64,000 nt of DNA from CAZMZW01 sp964571135 (GCA_964571135.1 CAZMZW010000006.1:62001-126000), one strand, 5' to 3'; positions 51,225-61,102 are shown, counted from the first letter of the stretch. A program made the numbers and translations. The notes: generated from the letters alone by a model not told the origin.

Positions 51225-52168
51225 TGTCTGAAAAAGCATCTGATCTTCCTGCTAAAACAACCTGGGTCACCATTGGCACCTTTGATGGTGTCCATCTAGG
51301 CCACCAGGCGATCATCAACAGCCTGGTTCGCGGAGCCCACACTCAGAACAAATTAGCAGTAGTGGCCACTTTTTTTCCGCATCCTGCTGAAATATTACGC
51401 GGAATCGATGGACCCTATTATCTCAACACCCTCCAGGAGCGAGAGAGTCTGGTCAAAAAACTGGGAGCGGATGAGATCATTACCCTGCACTTTAATGCCG
51501 AATTTGCCAAAAAAACCGCCCGCGCCTTCATTAAAGATCTGTATGCGCAGACACCCTTTTCCGTTATCCTGGTCGGGTATGATTTCCACTTTGGAGCCAA
51601 ACGAGAAGGAGATATTTCCATTTTGCGCGATCTGGGAAAGGAATTTGGTTTTGAAGTTCGCACAATTTCACCCAAAATGATAAATGACCAGGTAATTTCC
51701 TCAAGTGTCATCCGCCAACTGATCCTCAAACATGAGGTCCGCCAAGCCGCACAATTGCTTGGGCGTTGGTATTCGGTCAGTGGCGAAGTGGTTCACGGCG
51801 ATGGACGCGGAAAACACATCGGCGTGCCCACCGCAAATGTGGCCATCTGGCCCAGACGGCTGATGCCGGCAAGCGGAGTATACGCTGCCCGGGTAGAAGT
51901 GGATGGCCGATCACTACCGGCAGTATTAAATATTGGCAACCGCCCGACATTTTATTTTCCCCCGGCTGAACAAACCGTGGAAGTGCACATGCTTGATTTT
52001 CATGAGGATATTTACGGAAAAACGATTAAAGTAAATTTTATAGATTTTCTCCGCTTGGAAAAACGTTTTAACTCAGCCGAGGAATTAATGGTACAGATCC
52101 GAAAAGACATTCGATCCGCCCGTGAGGTGCTTGTCCATGCCCCCCAAACGCCAGATTTACCTGCTTGA
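51224..52168 (+). CDS. ribF: Bifunctional riboflavin kinase / FAD synthetase
   Basis: A 314-residue RibF. The FAD-synthetase part starts TWVTIGTFDGVHLGHQAII near residue 10 and has VVATFFPHPAEILR and VGYDFHFGAKREGD. The flavokinase part has GDGRGKHIGVPTANVAIWP near 188 and LNIGNRPTFY near 228. It makes FMN and FAD from riboflavin. Translationally coupled to truB; the following ThyX-like gene starts inside its last 32 nt. The proximity to a flavin-dependent thymidylate synthase relative is functionally fitting. Confidence 0.95.
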   Translation: MSEKASDLPAKTTWVTIGTFDGVHLGHQAIINSLVRGAHTQNKLAVVATFFPHPAEILRGIDGPYYLNTLQERESLVKKLGADEIITLHFNAEFAKKTARAFIKDLYAQTPFSVILVGYDFHFGAKREGDISILRDLGKEFGFEVRTISPKMINDQVISSSVIRQLILKHEVRQAAQLLGRWYSVSGEVVHGDGRGKHIGVPTANVAIWPRRLMPASGVYAARVEVDGRSLPAVLNIGNRPTFYFPPAEQTVEVHMLDFHEDIYGKTIKVNFIDFLRLEKRFNSAEELMVQIRKDIRSAREVLVHAPQTPDLPA

Positions 52169-53564
52169 TCCAAAAAAACTAAGCCCTGAGACCATTGCGG
52201 TCACCTTTGCAAAAACATCCCGTTCACCGCTTTCCTTCCGGGAAATCGCAGCCGAGCTTTCCGATGAGGAAAGTTCCGAGTTTCATGAAAAATGGGTGGT
52301 GGGATACGGGCATGCTTCGGTGGCAGAACACGCGGTTTTACATATTGCCATGGAGAACATATCCCGCCGGGCGGTCGAAGCACTGGAATCCTGCCGGCTG
52401 GCATCCTTCACCGAAAAATCTTCGCGCTACCAGGTCTATTCCAACGACCTTTTTCTAACCCCACCTGAGCTGGCCAGCCATCCGCTGGAAAATGATTACT
52501 TGAATTTCTGCCGCGATCTATTTACAGCGTATGAAAACAACCGTCCTCCGATGGAAAAAATGGCGCATGAAATGCTGCCCCAGCTTGACGGAGAGAACGA
52601 GAATGCCTGGCAGCGGCGCACGCAAGGTCTGGCACGGGATATCTGCCGTTATTACCTGCCCACCTCCACCCTTGCCAACGTGGGAATGACCATCAACGCG
52701 CGGGCATTGGAACACGTCCTGTGCAAGCTGCTCTCCCACCCACTACGGGAGGTTAAGGAAATTGGTGCGGAGATCAAATCCATTGCCCAGGCCAAGGTTC
52801 CCACCCTGGTGAAATACGCCAGTGAAAATCCCTGCTTGATCGAAGCGCAAAATGAATTCTCGGCCGTAAAAGAAACTATCCCCCAGACTAACAAACCTGC
52901 CAAATGGCTGGATGTGCTTGCTTACAATCTGGAAGGAGAAACACAAGTCCTGGCGGCTCTTTTATTCCGATTTGGCCGTGAGGATTTTGGCCAATGCCTG
53001 CAAAAAGTGAGGGGGATGGAGAATAACCAAAAATCCCAATTAACCCAAGCACTTTTGGGCAAACTTTCCGAACATGACATTCCCTTGAGAGAATTGGAAT
53101 ACGCCGGGATCACCCTGGTAGTCACACTTGACCAAGGTTGCTTTGGAGAACTCAAGCGTCATCGGATGATGACCCTGACGCCCCAGTCCTTCACCCCTGC
53201 TTACGGCTATGCGATGCCAAGGCTGGCTGACAACGCCGAGGTGGAAATCAGATTCAGAACCTTAATGGACAAAGCGAAAGAATTATTTAACAAAATAGCG
53301 ACCAGCATCAATCCAGAGGTAGCCGCCTACCTCCTGCCCCATGCCTATAACCGCCGCATCCTGATCAAAATGAACCTGCGCAGCGTTGACCACCTGCTTA
53401 AGCTGCGCACAGCCGCCCGCTCACATTTTGCTATTCGGCGGGTGACCTGCCGGCTTTCTGAGGAGATCAAACCAATTTACCCGCTCTTTGCACCCTATTT
53501 CGGCTCGCAAGCTAATGAAACTTCGATAGAAATTGAAAAGAAATATTTCATCCAAACCGAGTGA
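52137..53564 (+). CDS. Two-domain ThyX-like (flavin-dependent thymidylate synthase family) protein
   Basis: A 475-residue protein with two ThyX-type halves. The N-terminal half has GHASVAEHAVLHIAMENISR near residue 52 and SCRLASFTEKS near 86, where the RHRX7S signature is altered (RHR to SCR), followed by SRYQVY. The C-terminal half has AGITLVVTLDQGCFGELKRH, then RHRMMTLTPQS, an intact RHRX7S. Canonical ThyX is about 220-260 residues and tetrameric, so this is a fused, partly degenerate pair. It may make dTMP from dUMP with FAD and methylene-THF, or have diverged. The ATG at 52137 is behind GAGGTG; a GTG at 52122 is possible. It overlaps ribF. Confidence 0.75.
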   Translation: MPPKRQIYLLDPKKLSPETIAVTFAKTSRSPLSFREIAAELSDEESSEFHEKWVVGYGHASVAEHAVLHIAMENISRRAVEALESCRLASFTEKSSRYQVYSNDLFLTPPELASHPLENDYLNFCRDLFTAYENNRPPMEKMAHEMLPQLDGENENAWQRRTQGLARDICRYYLPTSTLANVGMTINARALEHVLCKLLSHPLREVKEIGAEIKSIAQAKVPTLVKYASENPCLIEAQNEFSAVKETIPQTNKPAKWLDVLAYNLEGETQVLAALLFRFGREDFGQCLQKVRGMENNQKSQLTQALLGKLSEHDIPLRELEYAGITLVVTLDQGCFGELKRHRMMTLTPQSFTPAYGYAMPRLADNAEVEIRFRTLMDKAKELFNKIATSINPEVAAYLLPHAYNRRILIKMNLRSVDHLLKLRTAARSHFAIRRVTCRLSEEIKPIYPLFAPYFGSQANETSIEIEKKYFIQTE

Positions 53565-54093
53565 AATCCGCCAGGTTATCGTCACAGCCTACCAACCCTC
53601 TTGGCGGGAGAATTATGAGCTGGAAGCCGCTCAATTAAGAATAATTTTCGGGGGAGAACTGATTGAAATTCATCATATCGGAAGCACCTCCATTCCAGGT
53701 ATGGACGCCAAACCGATCATTGACATACTCATGGTAATCCGTGATATCCAAAAGATCGACACCTACAATAAAAAAATGCAGTGTGCCGGATATATTCCAA
53801 AGGGAGAGTATGGAATCCCCGGGCGGAGGTTCTTTATCAAAGGAAACGAGCTGCGTCACACTCTCCACATCCATGTTTTTCAAAAAGGGCATGCAGATAT
53901 CGCCCGTCACATTAATTTCAGGGGTTATCTGATTGCCCACCCTGAGGAAGCCAGCGAGTATGCCCGATTGAAACATGGGTTGGCCAGTCGACATCATCTG
54001 GATATTGAATCCTACCAGGCTGGCAAGAAACAGTTCATCAAGCGAGTTGATCAAAAAGCGAAGGATTGGAGAAGAGATAAAATCTTATACTAA
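53533..54093 (+). CDS. GrpB-family (UPF0157) nucleotidyltransferase-like protein
   Basis: A 186-residue protein of the GrpB/UPF0157 family, which has a nucleotidyltransferase-like fold. VTAYQPSWRENYELEAAQL near 17, IHHIGSTSIPGMDAKPIIDILMVI near 46 and HTLHIHVFQKGH near 108 are the family's motifs. No enzymatic role is established for the family. The only start available in frame is a TTG at 53533, inside the last 32 nt of the ThyX-like gene, so the two are probably coupled. It ends the long co-directional run from nusA. Confidence 0.8.
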   Translation: MKRNISSKPSEIRQVIVTAYQPSWRENYELEAAQLRIIFGGELIEIHHIGSTSIPGMDAKPIIDILMVIRDIQKIDTYNKKMQCAGYIPKGEYGIPGRRFFIKGNELRHTLHIHVFQKGHADIARHINFRGYLIAHPEEASEYARLKHGLASRHHLDIESYQAGKKQFIKRVDQKAKDWRRDKILY

Positions 54094-54379
54094 GAGCAAA
54101 TTGGTATTTGTGCATATTACATCTAAATTATAGAACAGCGCCCATTGAGGTTATAAAAGCAAGGTGAATTTGCCCATTATTACCAATTTACCAAATCAAT
54201 ATTTCTAACATCGAACATGGAAAAAATTGGCGATGTGATTTTAGTTATGGAGAAAAGTAAAAAGGCAATTTTCTAGAAAACGAAATATATGCGATTACAC
54301 AATGATCTCGGTTATTACAATTATCTGATGAGACAAAGATGCTGTAGAATTATTTTGATTTTGTTTTTTAGGAGGTATT

Positions 54380-55300
54380 GTGACTATTCCTGATTTTCAA
54401 ACAATTATGCTCCCACTACTTCAATTTGCTGGTGATGATAAAGAGCATCATATTCACGAAGCTGTAGATAAATTATCCTTAGATTTTTCATTATCCGAAG
54501 ATGAAAAAAACCGGCTACTTTCAAGTGGTCAACAGGTTTTTTATAATCGTGTTGGTTGGGCTCGGACATATCTGAAGAAAGCAAGATTATTGCAGGATCC
54601 AAGGCGTGGTTACTTTTTAATTACTGAAAAAGGGAAAGAAATATTAAAAGAACCAACGGAGAAGATAAATATAGATTTTCTAAGACAATACCCTGAGTTT
54701 GTTCAATTCCGTAAGACAGTTCACACTCCAGAAGAAGAACCAAAGGATGTTGATCTTGAAGGATTAACACCTGAGGAAGCACTGGAAAATTCGTATCAGA
54801 GAATCCGAAGTGATTTGTCTGAAGAATTACTAGATTATGTATTAAATAGCACTCCAGGTTTCTTTAAAAAATTGGTTGTCGAGCTATTAGTAAAAATGGG
54901 ATATGGAGGATCACAACGCGATGCTGCTCGTGCTGTTGGACAAAGTGGAGATGAGGGGATAGATGGCATAATTGATGAGGATAGGTTGGGGTTAGACACT
55001 ATATATATTCAAGCGAAAAAATGGAATAGAGAAACATCTATCGGTAGACCAGAAATTCATAGATTTGTTGGAGCTCTCCAGGGTAAGCATGCAAAAAAAG
55101 GGATATTTATAACAACTGCGCAATTTACTAAAGAAGCACAAGAATACGCCAAAAGTATTGATACTAAAGTTGTGCTTATAGATGGCAATCGTCTTACTGA
55201 TTTGATGATTGATTATGGCATCGGAGTTTCAACTCGAACAATATATGAAATTAAAACGTCGGATTCAGATTACTTCGGGCAAAGCATAATTGAAGAATAA
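54380..55300 (+). CDS. mrr: Mrr-type restriction endonuclease
   Basis: A 306-residue protein with an N-terminal winged-helix domain (residues about 1-90; QVFYNRVGWARTYLKKARLL and GYFLITEKGKEIL) and a C-terminal Mrr_cat nuclease from about 160. The active-site Asp and D-xK pattern is GQSGDEGIDGIIDEDRL near 193 and IYIQAKKWNRETSIG near 210, with ALQGKHAKKGIFITTAQFT after it. Mrr proteins cut modified or foreign DNA. It starts with GTG behind AGGAGG. The gene and its flanks are visibly more AT-rich than the neighbours, which suggests horizontal arrival as a single defence gene. Confidence 0.9.
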   Translation: MTIPDFQTIMLPLLQFAGDDKEHHIHEAVDKLSLDFSLSEDEKNRLLSSGQQVFYNRVGWARTYLKKARLLQDPRRGYFLITEKGKEILKEPTEKINIDFLRQYPEFVQFRKTVHTPEEEPKDVDLEGLTPEEALENSYQRIRSDLSEELLDYVLNSTPGFFKKLVVELLVKMGYGGSQRDAARAVGQSGDEGIDGIIDEDRLGLDTIYIQAKKWNRETSIGRPEIHRFVGALQGKHAKKGIFITTAQFTKEAQEYAKSIDTKVVLIDGNRLTDLMIDYGIGVSTRTIYEIKTSDSDYFGQSIIEE

Positions 55301-55534
55301 GGACTAAAAAAGACCGTTTGATCTACAATAAAGAAATGTATTAATACTCCAAATAGTCTAGCTTTTATGCTTTTGCATGAAGCGGATTTTATTTTAGGAC
55401 ACAATTTGGTTTTTTAGAACCGAGGGAAGTGTACAATAATCTAGAGATAATATAACTCTTACAATTATTTTCGCTATAATAGAATTTAGATTAATGTAAT
55501 CAGTTTTCAGCAATTTTAGGAAAAAAGGGAAATC

Positions 55535-56875
55535 ATGAGCGGTATCGAGTTCGTCATTAAACGAAATGGCGCCAAGGTGCCTTTTACCCCCAACCGCATA
55601 ACCAATGCCATCTATCGCGCGGCAGTTGCAGTGGGTGGACGGGATAAATCCATCGCTGAAGAATTAACGCAAAAGGTCATTAGCGTCCTGGAAAAGACTA
55701 TTCCCTCCGGCGGAATTCCAACAGTGGAAGAAATTCAGGATACTGTGGAAAAGGTCCTAATGGAAAACGGTCACGCCAGGGTGGCCAAAGCTTACATCCT
55801 CTACCGCGACGAGCGCGCTCATCTGCGTCAGCAGCGCGAAGCGATTTCCTATCACCCCTCAGAGAATATTCCCTGGTCCAAGATCTGGCAGGTGCTGGAT
55901 TGGGCGGTCACCCATAACCTGTACAGCGTGGAAATTCTAAACCAGCGAATTGCCAAGGGTGAAATCGCAGAAATCATTTCGGAAGCAGAAATGTTCTACG
56001 AAGAGGATATCAAAATTGCCGCCAATATGATCATTGAAAAGCAAAAAGAGGTGCGCATTGTATTGATCTCCGGACCATCTTCTTCAGGTAAAACTACAAC
56101 CACAATCAAGATCGGCCAGCGCCTGCAGCAAAAAGACCTGCATCTGGTGACCTTGAATGTGGATAATTATTTTTTTGACCTGGATCTTCATCCCAAGGAT
56201 GAATTTGGCGATTACGATTTTGAAACTCCTCAGGCCCTTGACCTGGAAATGGTCAATGACCATCTCAAAAGCCTGATCAAGGGAGAAGAAGTACAGCTTC
56301 CATTTTATGATTTTAAGACCGGGAAGCGTACAGACAAGCATACTCCCATGCAAATAAAAAAGAATGAGATCATCCTGATCGACAGCCTGCATGGACTTTA
56401 CCCAGGCATGACGAAGGACATCCCGGATGAGCAGAAATTCCGGCTTTACCTGGAACCGCTGATGCAAATGAAAGATCTGGATGGTAATTACATACGCTGG
56501 ACAGATATCCGCTTGATGCGGCGAATGCTCCGGGATGCCGCTTACCGTGCTTACGACCCGGAAAGCACGTTGACCCACTGGCATTATGTGCGTACCGGTG
56601 AAATGCGTACGATTATTCCCAATATCAATACCGCTGACTACATCATTAATAGCGCCATGCCTTATGAACTTTCCATTTACCAGCCCAAGCTGATCAACTA
56701 TTTCAACCAGTGGGTGGAAAAATACCGAAAGGATGCGCTTCGCCAGGATGCGTATGAAAGGGCTGCGCGGGTACGAAAACTGCTGCACTCCCTTGCACCG
56801 ATTGAAGATGACTCCGTTGTACCAGGAGATTCCCTCATTCGAGAATTCATAGGCGGCAGTTCACTGAAATATTAA
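55535..56875 (+). CDS. ATP-cone / uridine-kinase-like P-loop fusion protein
   Basis: A 446-residue protein. Residues about 4-98 form an ATP-cone domain (FVIKRNGAKVPFTPNRITNA ... GHARVAKAYILYRDERA), the nucleotide-sensing module of ribonucleotide reductases. From about 170 there is a uridine kinase / phosphoribulokinase P-loop domain with Walker A ISGPSSSGKTTTTIKIG, LNVDNYFFDLDLHPKDEFGD and IDSLHGLYPGMT. The C-terminal part (Arg-rich RWTDIRLMRRMLRDAAYRAY) fits a nucleoside kinase lid and dimer region. It probably phosphorylates a nucleoside under dATP/ATP control; substrate is unproven. The start follows AAAAAGGGAAATC. Confidence 0.8.
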   Translation: MSGIEFVIKRNGAKVPFTPNRITNAIYRAAVAVGGRDKSIAEELTQKVISVLEKTIPSGGIPTVEEIQDTVEKVLMENGHARVAKAYILYRDERAHLRQQREAISYHPSENIPWSKIWQVLDWAVTHNLYSVEILNQRIAKGEIAEIISEAEMFYEEDIKIAANMIIEKQKEVRIVLISGPSSSGKTTTTIKIGQRLQQKDLHLVTLNVDNYFFDLDLHPKDEFGDYDFETPQALDLEMVNDHLKSLIKGEEVQLPFYDFKTGKRTDKHTPMQIKKNEIILIDSLHGLYPGMTKDIPDEQKFRLYLEPLMQMKDLDGNYIRWTDIRLMRRMLRDAAYRAYDPESTLTHWHYVRTGEMRTIIPNINTADYIINSAMPYELSIYQPKLINYFNQWVEKYRKDALRQDAYERAARVRKLLHSLAPIEDDSVVPGDSLIREFIGGSSLKY

Positions 56876-57132
56876 TATTCTTGGTAAATTTTTATTCTGA
56901 AGAGGCATTCAGGATTTTAAGGGGTTCCGCGTGGAAAACCCGGAGGGTCAACCAAATTCTTCAACAGAAACTAGGATATTGAGTCCTATGCGCTTCCACA
57001 ATGCTTTACTATCCCTACATATTGCATTTTTCATAGATTTAGATGTTTTTAACCAATATATGGTAGTTAATGAATTTCAATAATCTTCTACTCAATAATT
57101 TAACACAAGTTATTTATCATCTGTTGAAGATA

Positions 57133-57819
57133 TTATTCTTTCAGCCGGTAACCTACTCCTAGTTCGGTCAACAAGTAATGCGGTTGGTTGGGGTCAGATT
57201 CAATTTTCTTTCTCAAATTACTAATATTCACTCTCAACATACGATCATCATTTTCTGTGCTTGTTCCCCATACTTCGTGGATCAACATCCGGTGAGTGAT
57301 CACCTTGCCTGCATTCTGGATCAGAATAAGTAAAATATCAAATTCGTTTGGAGTCAAGTCAACTTCTTTTCCGTTTAGCAGTACTCGATGACGCGCGATA
57401 TCCATCTCTAAACCTTCAATTGAATAGTATTGTTCTTTTCCATCTTTCACAGAATGGCGCATCACTACCCGGATTCTCGCGAGCAATTCACCGACCCCAA
57501 ACGGTTTGGTCAGGTAATCATCTGCTCCAACATCAAGCGCCTGAATCTTATCCGTCTCCCGGTCTCGTACTGATAAAATGATGATTGGCAACTGGCTGAT
57601 TATTCTGGTCCTACGGGTGACCTCCATACCATCGATATCGGGTAATCCCAAATCCAGAATCATTAGATCTGGCTTTTTCTTTCGAATGGTAATTAACGCA
57701 TCTAGACCGTTCTCTGCTTCCAATACCTCAAACTGGTTGGCTCGTAGCGAAACCCTTAGAAATCGCCGTATTTCTGGCTCATCATCCACAACTAGAATAG
57801 AAAGTTTGTGATTATCCAT
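57133..57819 (-). CDS. kdpE: KdpE-type response regulator
   Basis: A 228-residue OmpR/PhoB-class regulator. The receiver domain has acidic DDEPE near residue 11-15, phospho-acceptor Asp in LMILDLGLPDIDGME near 55, LSVRDRETDK with Ser, and the K in YLTKPFGVGELLARI. The C-terminal winged helix includes LTPNEFDILLILIQNAGKVITH and GVGYRL at the end. Paired with KdpD encoded 17 nt upstream, it would switch on kdpFABC when potassium is low. It is the last gene of the operon, and no clear terminator was seen after it. Confidence 0.94.
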   Translation of the reverse strand: MDNHKLSILVVDDEPEIRRFLRVSLRANQFEVLEAENGLDALITIRKKKPDLMILDLGLPDIDGMEVTRRTRIISQLPIIILSVRDRETDKIQALDVGADDYLTKPFGVGELLARIRVVMRHSVKDGKEQYYSIEGLEMDIARHRVLLNGKEVDLTPNEFDILLILIQNAGKVITHRMLIHEVWGTSTENDDRMLRVNISNLRKKIESDPNQPHYLLTELGVGYRLKE

Positions 57820-57836
57820 TTCTCAAATCTTCGATT

Positions 57837-60512
57837 CTATAACGGCAGGGTGAATTTAATGGTCGTTCCTTTTCCCAGATTGCTTTCTGCCCAAATCTGC
57901 CCACCATGAGCTGCAATGATCCCCTTGCAAATCGCCAATCCCAAACCTGTACCTGGTAAATTTTTCTTATTCTGAATCCTAAAGAACTTATCAAATACTT
58001 TCTTAAGGTCATCTTTTGGAATTCCGATCCCATGATCTTCTACTGCGACCAGGGCATTTTTCTCCTCTCTTATTACAGAGATCATGATCGGTTTTTCTCG
58101 GGCGGAAAACTTACCTGCATTATCCAAAATATTGGTCAGAACTGTCGCAATTAATGAAGCATCCATACGAATCAGTGGTATGTCAGCCAATATTTTCACT
58201 TTTACCGGATGGACTTTTAACACACCAGCCATTTGACGGAGAACACTGCCAATCAAATCCTGGATGTCTTCAGGACTGCAGTTCAACTGCACTTTCCCTG
58301 CTTCAATGCGAGTCATATCCAAAAGATTTTCAACAATACGGTTGAGTTCATTGGCCTGCTGAATGGCAGATTCAATTAGTTCAACCTTAGTTTCCTCTTT
58401 TAATTTCTCAGACCTTTTCCTGGTTTTTGCAGATTCGCTCAGACTGCTTAATACACCTGTAATTGTGGCCAGGGGAGTTCGCAATTCATGCGAGATGGAG
58501 CTCAAAAGGGCGGATTGAAGCTGCTCGGACCGCTGCATCATCTCATTTTTCGAGGCTTGCTCAGCAAACAATGCCCGTTCAATGGCTAAAGCGGAAAGAT
58601 TGGCAAAACCTTCCAGAAGCGTTCTTTCATTGAAGGTAATCGGCTTCTGTAATGGAGTTGATGAAATTCCAAGGATTCCGATGATTCCTCTTGAGGTGAT
58701 CAAGGGTTGAAAGCGGGTCAATGAAGCCGGCAGTGTATCCGTTTCGCTACCAGCTGGTTTGGAATTGGCAAACGACCATTCCGCAATTGCCAGTTCTTTA
58801 TCATTCAAAGAAAAATTGGGCGTTGATGCCTTTCGGACCAATTTCTTTTCCTCGGGGAGGAAAACAACAACATCCCGATCAAATGCTTTATGGATATTCT
58901 TAATCACAATATCCAAAACACTTTCAAGTTCGAAAGCACTGGTCAATTCGCGACTGATGTCGTTGATCGTCTGTTGGTGCAGGTCACGATTCTTTAACAA
59001 ATCCACCTGGTCACGCAATAAAGCAGCTGAGTTGCTTATGATCAGACCCACCAAAAGTAAACCAATGAACGTGATCAGATATTGGGTGTCATATACAGAG
59101 AAGCTGAATACGGGCTGCACCATAAAAAAGTCAAAAGCCAAAACACTAAAGACCGAAGCAAGGATGGAAGGTCCCCTGCCTAAAAATGTGGCTACCAATA
59201 CCACTGCCGCCAGATAGAGCATGACTAAATTTGTGGGTTCAAGGGCTCCCTGCAAGAGTGATCCTATCAGGGTTGCCAGCACTACCAAACCCGCACTGAT
59301 CAAATAACGGTTCCAAGGATGATGGGGGATCATACGTGCTGTGGTTATTTTTTGGGGTGACTCCACCTCTTCACTAACGACATACACATCGATCGACCCA
59401 CTTCGGCGGATAATATTATCCACATCTGAACCATGAAATAATTCATTCAGGCGGCTTTGAATCGCTTTACCGACCAGAATCTTAGTGATGTTGTGGCTGT
59501 GCGCAAAATCAAGGATACCTTCTGCTACAGAACTTGCGGGAACTTCATAAACACTGGCTCCTAATTTTTCAGCAAGTTTCAAATTTTGCTGCAACCGCTC
59601 ATGGTTCTCTTCCTTGTTTTTAATATTTTGCGGTATTTCAACATGGATGACCGACCATTCAGCATTCAGGTCATCTGCCAATCGACGACCTGCACGGATC
59701 AATCGTTCTGCCATGGGATGGTAACTAATGCATACCAATATATGTTCCCCTGCTGCCCAAGGCCCACGAATGTCCTTGGCCTGCATGTAGTCAAGCATCT
59801 GATCATCCACACGGTCAGCTGCTTTGCGCATGGTCAGCTCACGCAAGGCAGTCAGGTTGCCTTTGCGGAAAAACTTCTCCAGTGCCTGGGCAGCACTTTC
59901 AGGTACGTATACTTTTCCATCCCTAAGCCGATTCAATAATTCATCGGTGGGCAAATCTATTAATTCAATCTCATAAGCTTCATCCACCAGACTATCAGGG
60001 ACTGTCTCCCTAACCGTTACGCCGGTGATTCGATGGATCACATCCTTTAGACTCTCCAAATGTTGGATATTAACCGTTGTGTAAACATCGATCCCCGCAC
60101 TCAACAATTCCATGACATCCTGATAACGCTTGGGATGCCGGCACCCATGTGCATTTGTATGGGCTAATTCATCAACCAGGGCAAGCTGTGGATGACGCCT
60201 TAATACGGCGTTGATATCCATTTCCTTGATCGAGACATTGTGATAATTGATCTGACTTCGCGGAATCACCTCCAAGCCTTTCAACATCGCCTCGGTGTCT
60301 TTTCTGCCGTGGGTTTCAACATAAGCTGCGACAACATCCATACCTTCCTGAATCCGTTGATGAGCTGCTTCCAACATGGCATAGGTCTTGCCAACTCCAG
60401 CCACATAGCCCAGAAAAATCTTAAGTTTTCCGCGTTTTTCCTGGTTTTCTTCTTCTTTTTTAATTGCAGTAAGCAATTTATCGGGGTCTGGTCGTTTTAA
60501 TCCATCCATCAT
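57837..60512 (-). CDS. kdpD: Potassium-sensing histidine kinase KdpD
   Basis: An 891-residue KdpD of normal length. The N-terminal KdpD domain has LKIFLGYVAGVGKTYAMLEAA (Walker-like, near residue 32) and ALVDELAHTNAHGCRH. A USP domain (about 250-370) follows, then four membrane helices (about 400-500, DUF4118), a GAF domain (about 525-650), HisKA with SSISHELRTPLATITGVL (His about 673) and HATPase with NILDNAGKFSAREKP, DHGIGIP and GTGLGLAICKGI. It phosphorylates KdpE when potassium is scarce. The kdpC gene ends 3 nt before its ATG. Confidence 0.95.
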   Translation of the reverse strand: MMDGLKRPDPDKLLTAIKKEEENQEKRGKLKIFLGYVAGVGKTYAMLEAAHQRIQEGMDVVAAYVETHGRKDTEAMLKGLEVIPRSQINYHNVSIKEMDINAVLRRHPQLALVDELAHTNAHGCRHPKRYQDVMELLSAGIDVYTTVNIQHLESLKDVIHRITGVTVRETVPDSLVDEAYEIELIDLPTDELLNRLRDGKVYVPESAAQALEKFFRKGNLTALRELTMRKAADRVDDQMLDYMQAKDIRGPWAAGEHILVCISYHPMAERLIRAGRRLADDLNAEWSVIHVEIPQNIKNKEENHERLQQNLKLAEKLGASVYEVPASSVAEGILDFAHSHNITKILVGKAIQSRLNELFHGSDVDNIIRRSGSIDVYVVSEEVESPQKITTARMIPHHPWNRYLISAGLVVLATLIGSLLQGALEPTNLVMLYLAAVVLVATFLGRGPSILASVFSVLAFDFFMVQPVFSFSVYDTQYLITFIGLLLVGLIISNSAALLRDQVDLLKNRDLHQQTINDISRELTSAFELESVLDIVIKNIHKAFDRDVVVFLPEEKKLVRKASTPNFSLNDKELAIAEWSFANSKPAGSETDTLPASLTRFQPLITSRGIIGILGISSTPLQKPITFNERTLLEGFANLSALAIERALFAEQASKNEMMQRSEQLQSALLSSISHELRTPLATITGVLSSLSESAKTRKRSEKLKEETKVELIESAIQQANELNRIVENLLDMTRIEAGKVQLNCSPEDIQDLIGSVLRQMAGVLKVHPVKVKILADIPLIRMDASLIATVLTNILDNAGKFSAREKPIMISVIREEKNALVAVEDHGIGIPKDDLKKVFDKFFRIQNKKNLPGTGLGLAICKGIIAAHGGQIWAESNLGKGTTIKFTLPL

Positions 60513-60515
60513 AGT

Positions 60516-61088
60516 TTATTGTAGCGTATCTAATGCAAGGTTCAATTCAAGTACATTCACTCTTGGTTCACCAAGAAATCCAAACAGACGATTTTTAGTA
60601 TGATCTTGAATAAGCTTCATCACCGTATCAATTGGCAGCCCACATACCCTGGCGATTCTTTGCACCTGGTAAAGGGCTGCCGCCACACTAATATCAGGAT
60701 CCAATCCACTGGCTGAAGAAGTGACCAAATCTACTGGAATGGGCAAAGGATTACTGGAATCAATCTTCAGTAATTCCTGAATTCTATTTTTAACATTGCT
60801 CACCAAATCTGGATTTGTCACGCTTAAATTTGAACCGCCGGATGCAGAGGCATTATAAGGTTGCATTCCTGTTGCCGAAAGGCGCCCCCAAAAATATCTG
60901 GGTTGGTTAAAATACTGTCCAATTAAGGAAGAGCCAACTACATTTGAATTTTTAAAGATTAAACTTCCATTGGCCTGGCCAGGGAAGAACAATTGGGCAA
61001 AACCGGTGATTAATAATGGGTAAATCAAACCTGTCAGAATCGTAAAACCCAATAACATAATTACGGAACTCTTTAGCAATTTAATCAT
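60516..61088 (-). CDS. kdpC: K+-transporting ATPase subunit KdpC
   Basis: A 190-residue KdpC with one membrane helix at residues 7-33 (VIMLLGFTILTGLIYPLLITG) and a periplasmic domain having FNQPRYFWGRLSATG near 62, PYNASASGGSNLSVTNPDL near 77-95 and VDLVTSSASGLDPDIS near 118. It stabilises the KdpAB complex and raises potassium affinity. Between kdpB and kdpD, as usual. Confidence 0.96.
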   Translation of the reverse strand: MIKLLKSSVIMLLGFTILTGLIYPLLITGFAQLFFPGQANGSLIFKNSNVVGSSLIGQYFNQPRYFWGRLSATGMQPYNASASGGSNLSVTNPDLVSNVKNRIQELLKIDSSNPLPIPVDLVTSSASGLDPDISVAAALYQVQRIARVCGLPIDTVMKLIQDHTKNRLFGFLGEPRVNVLELNLALDTLQ

Positions 61089-61102
61089 GATCTTTCCTTT
61101 TA

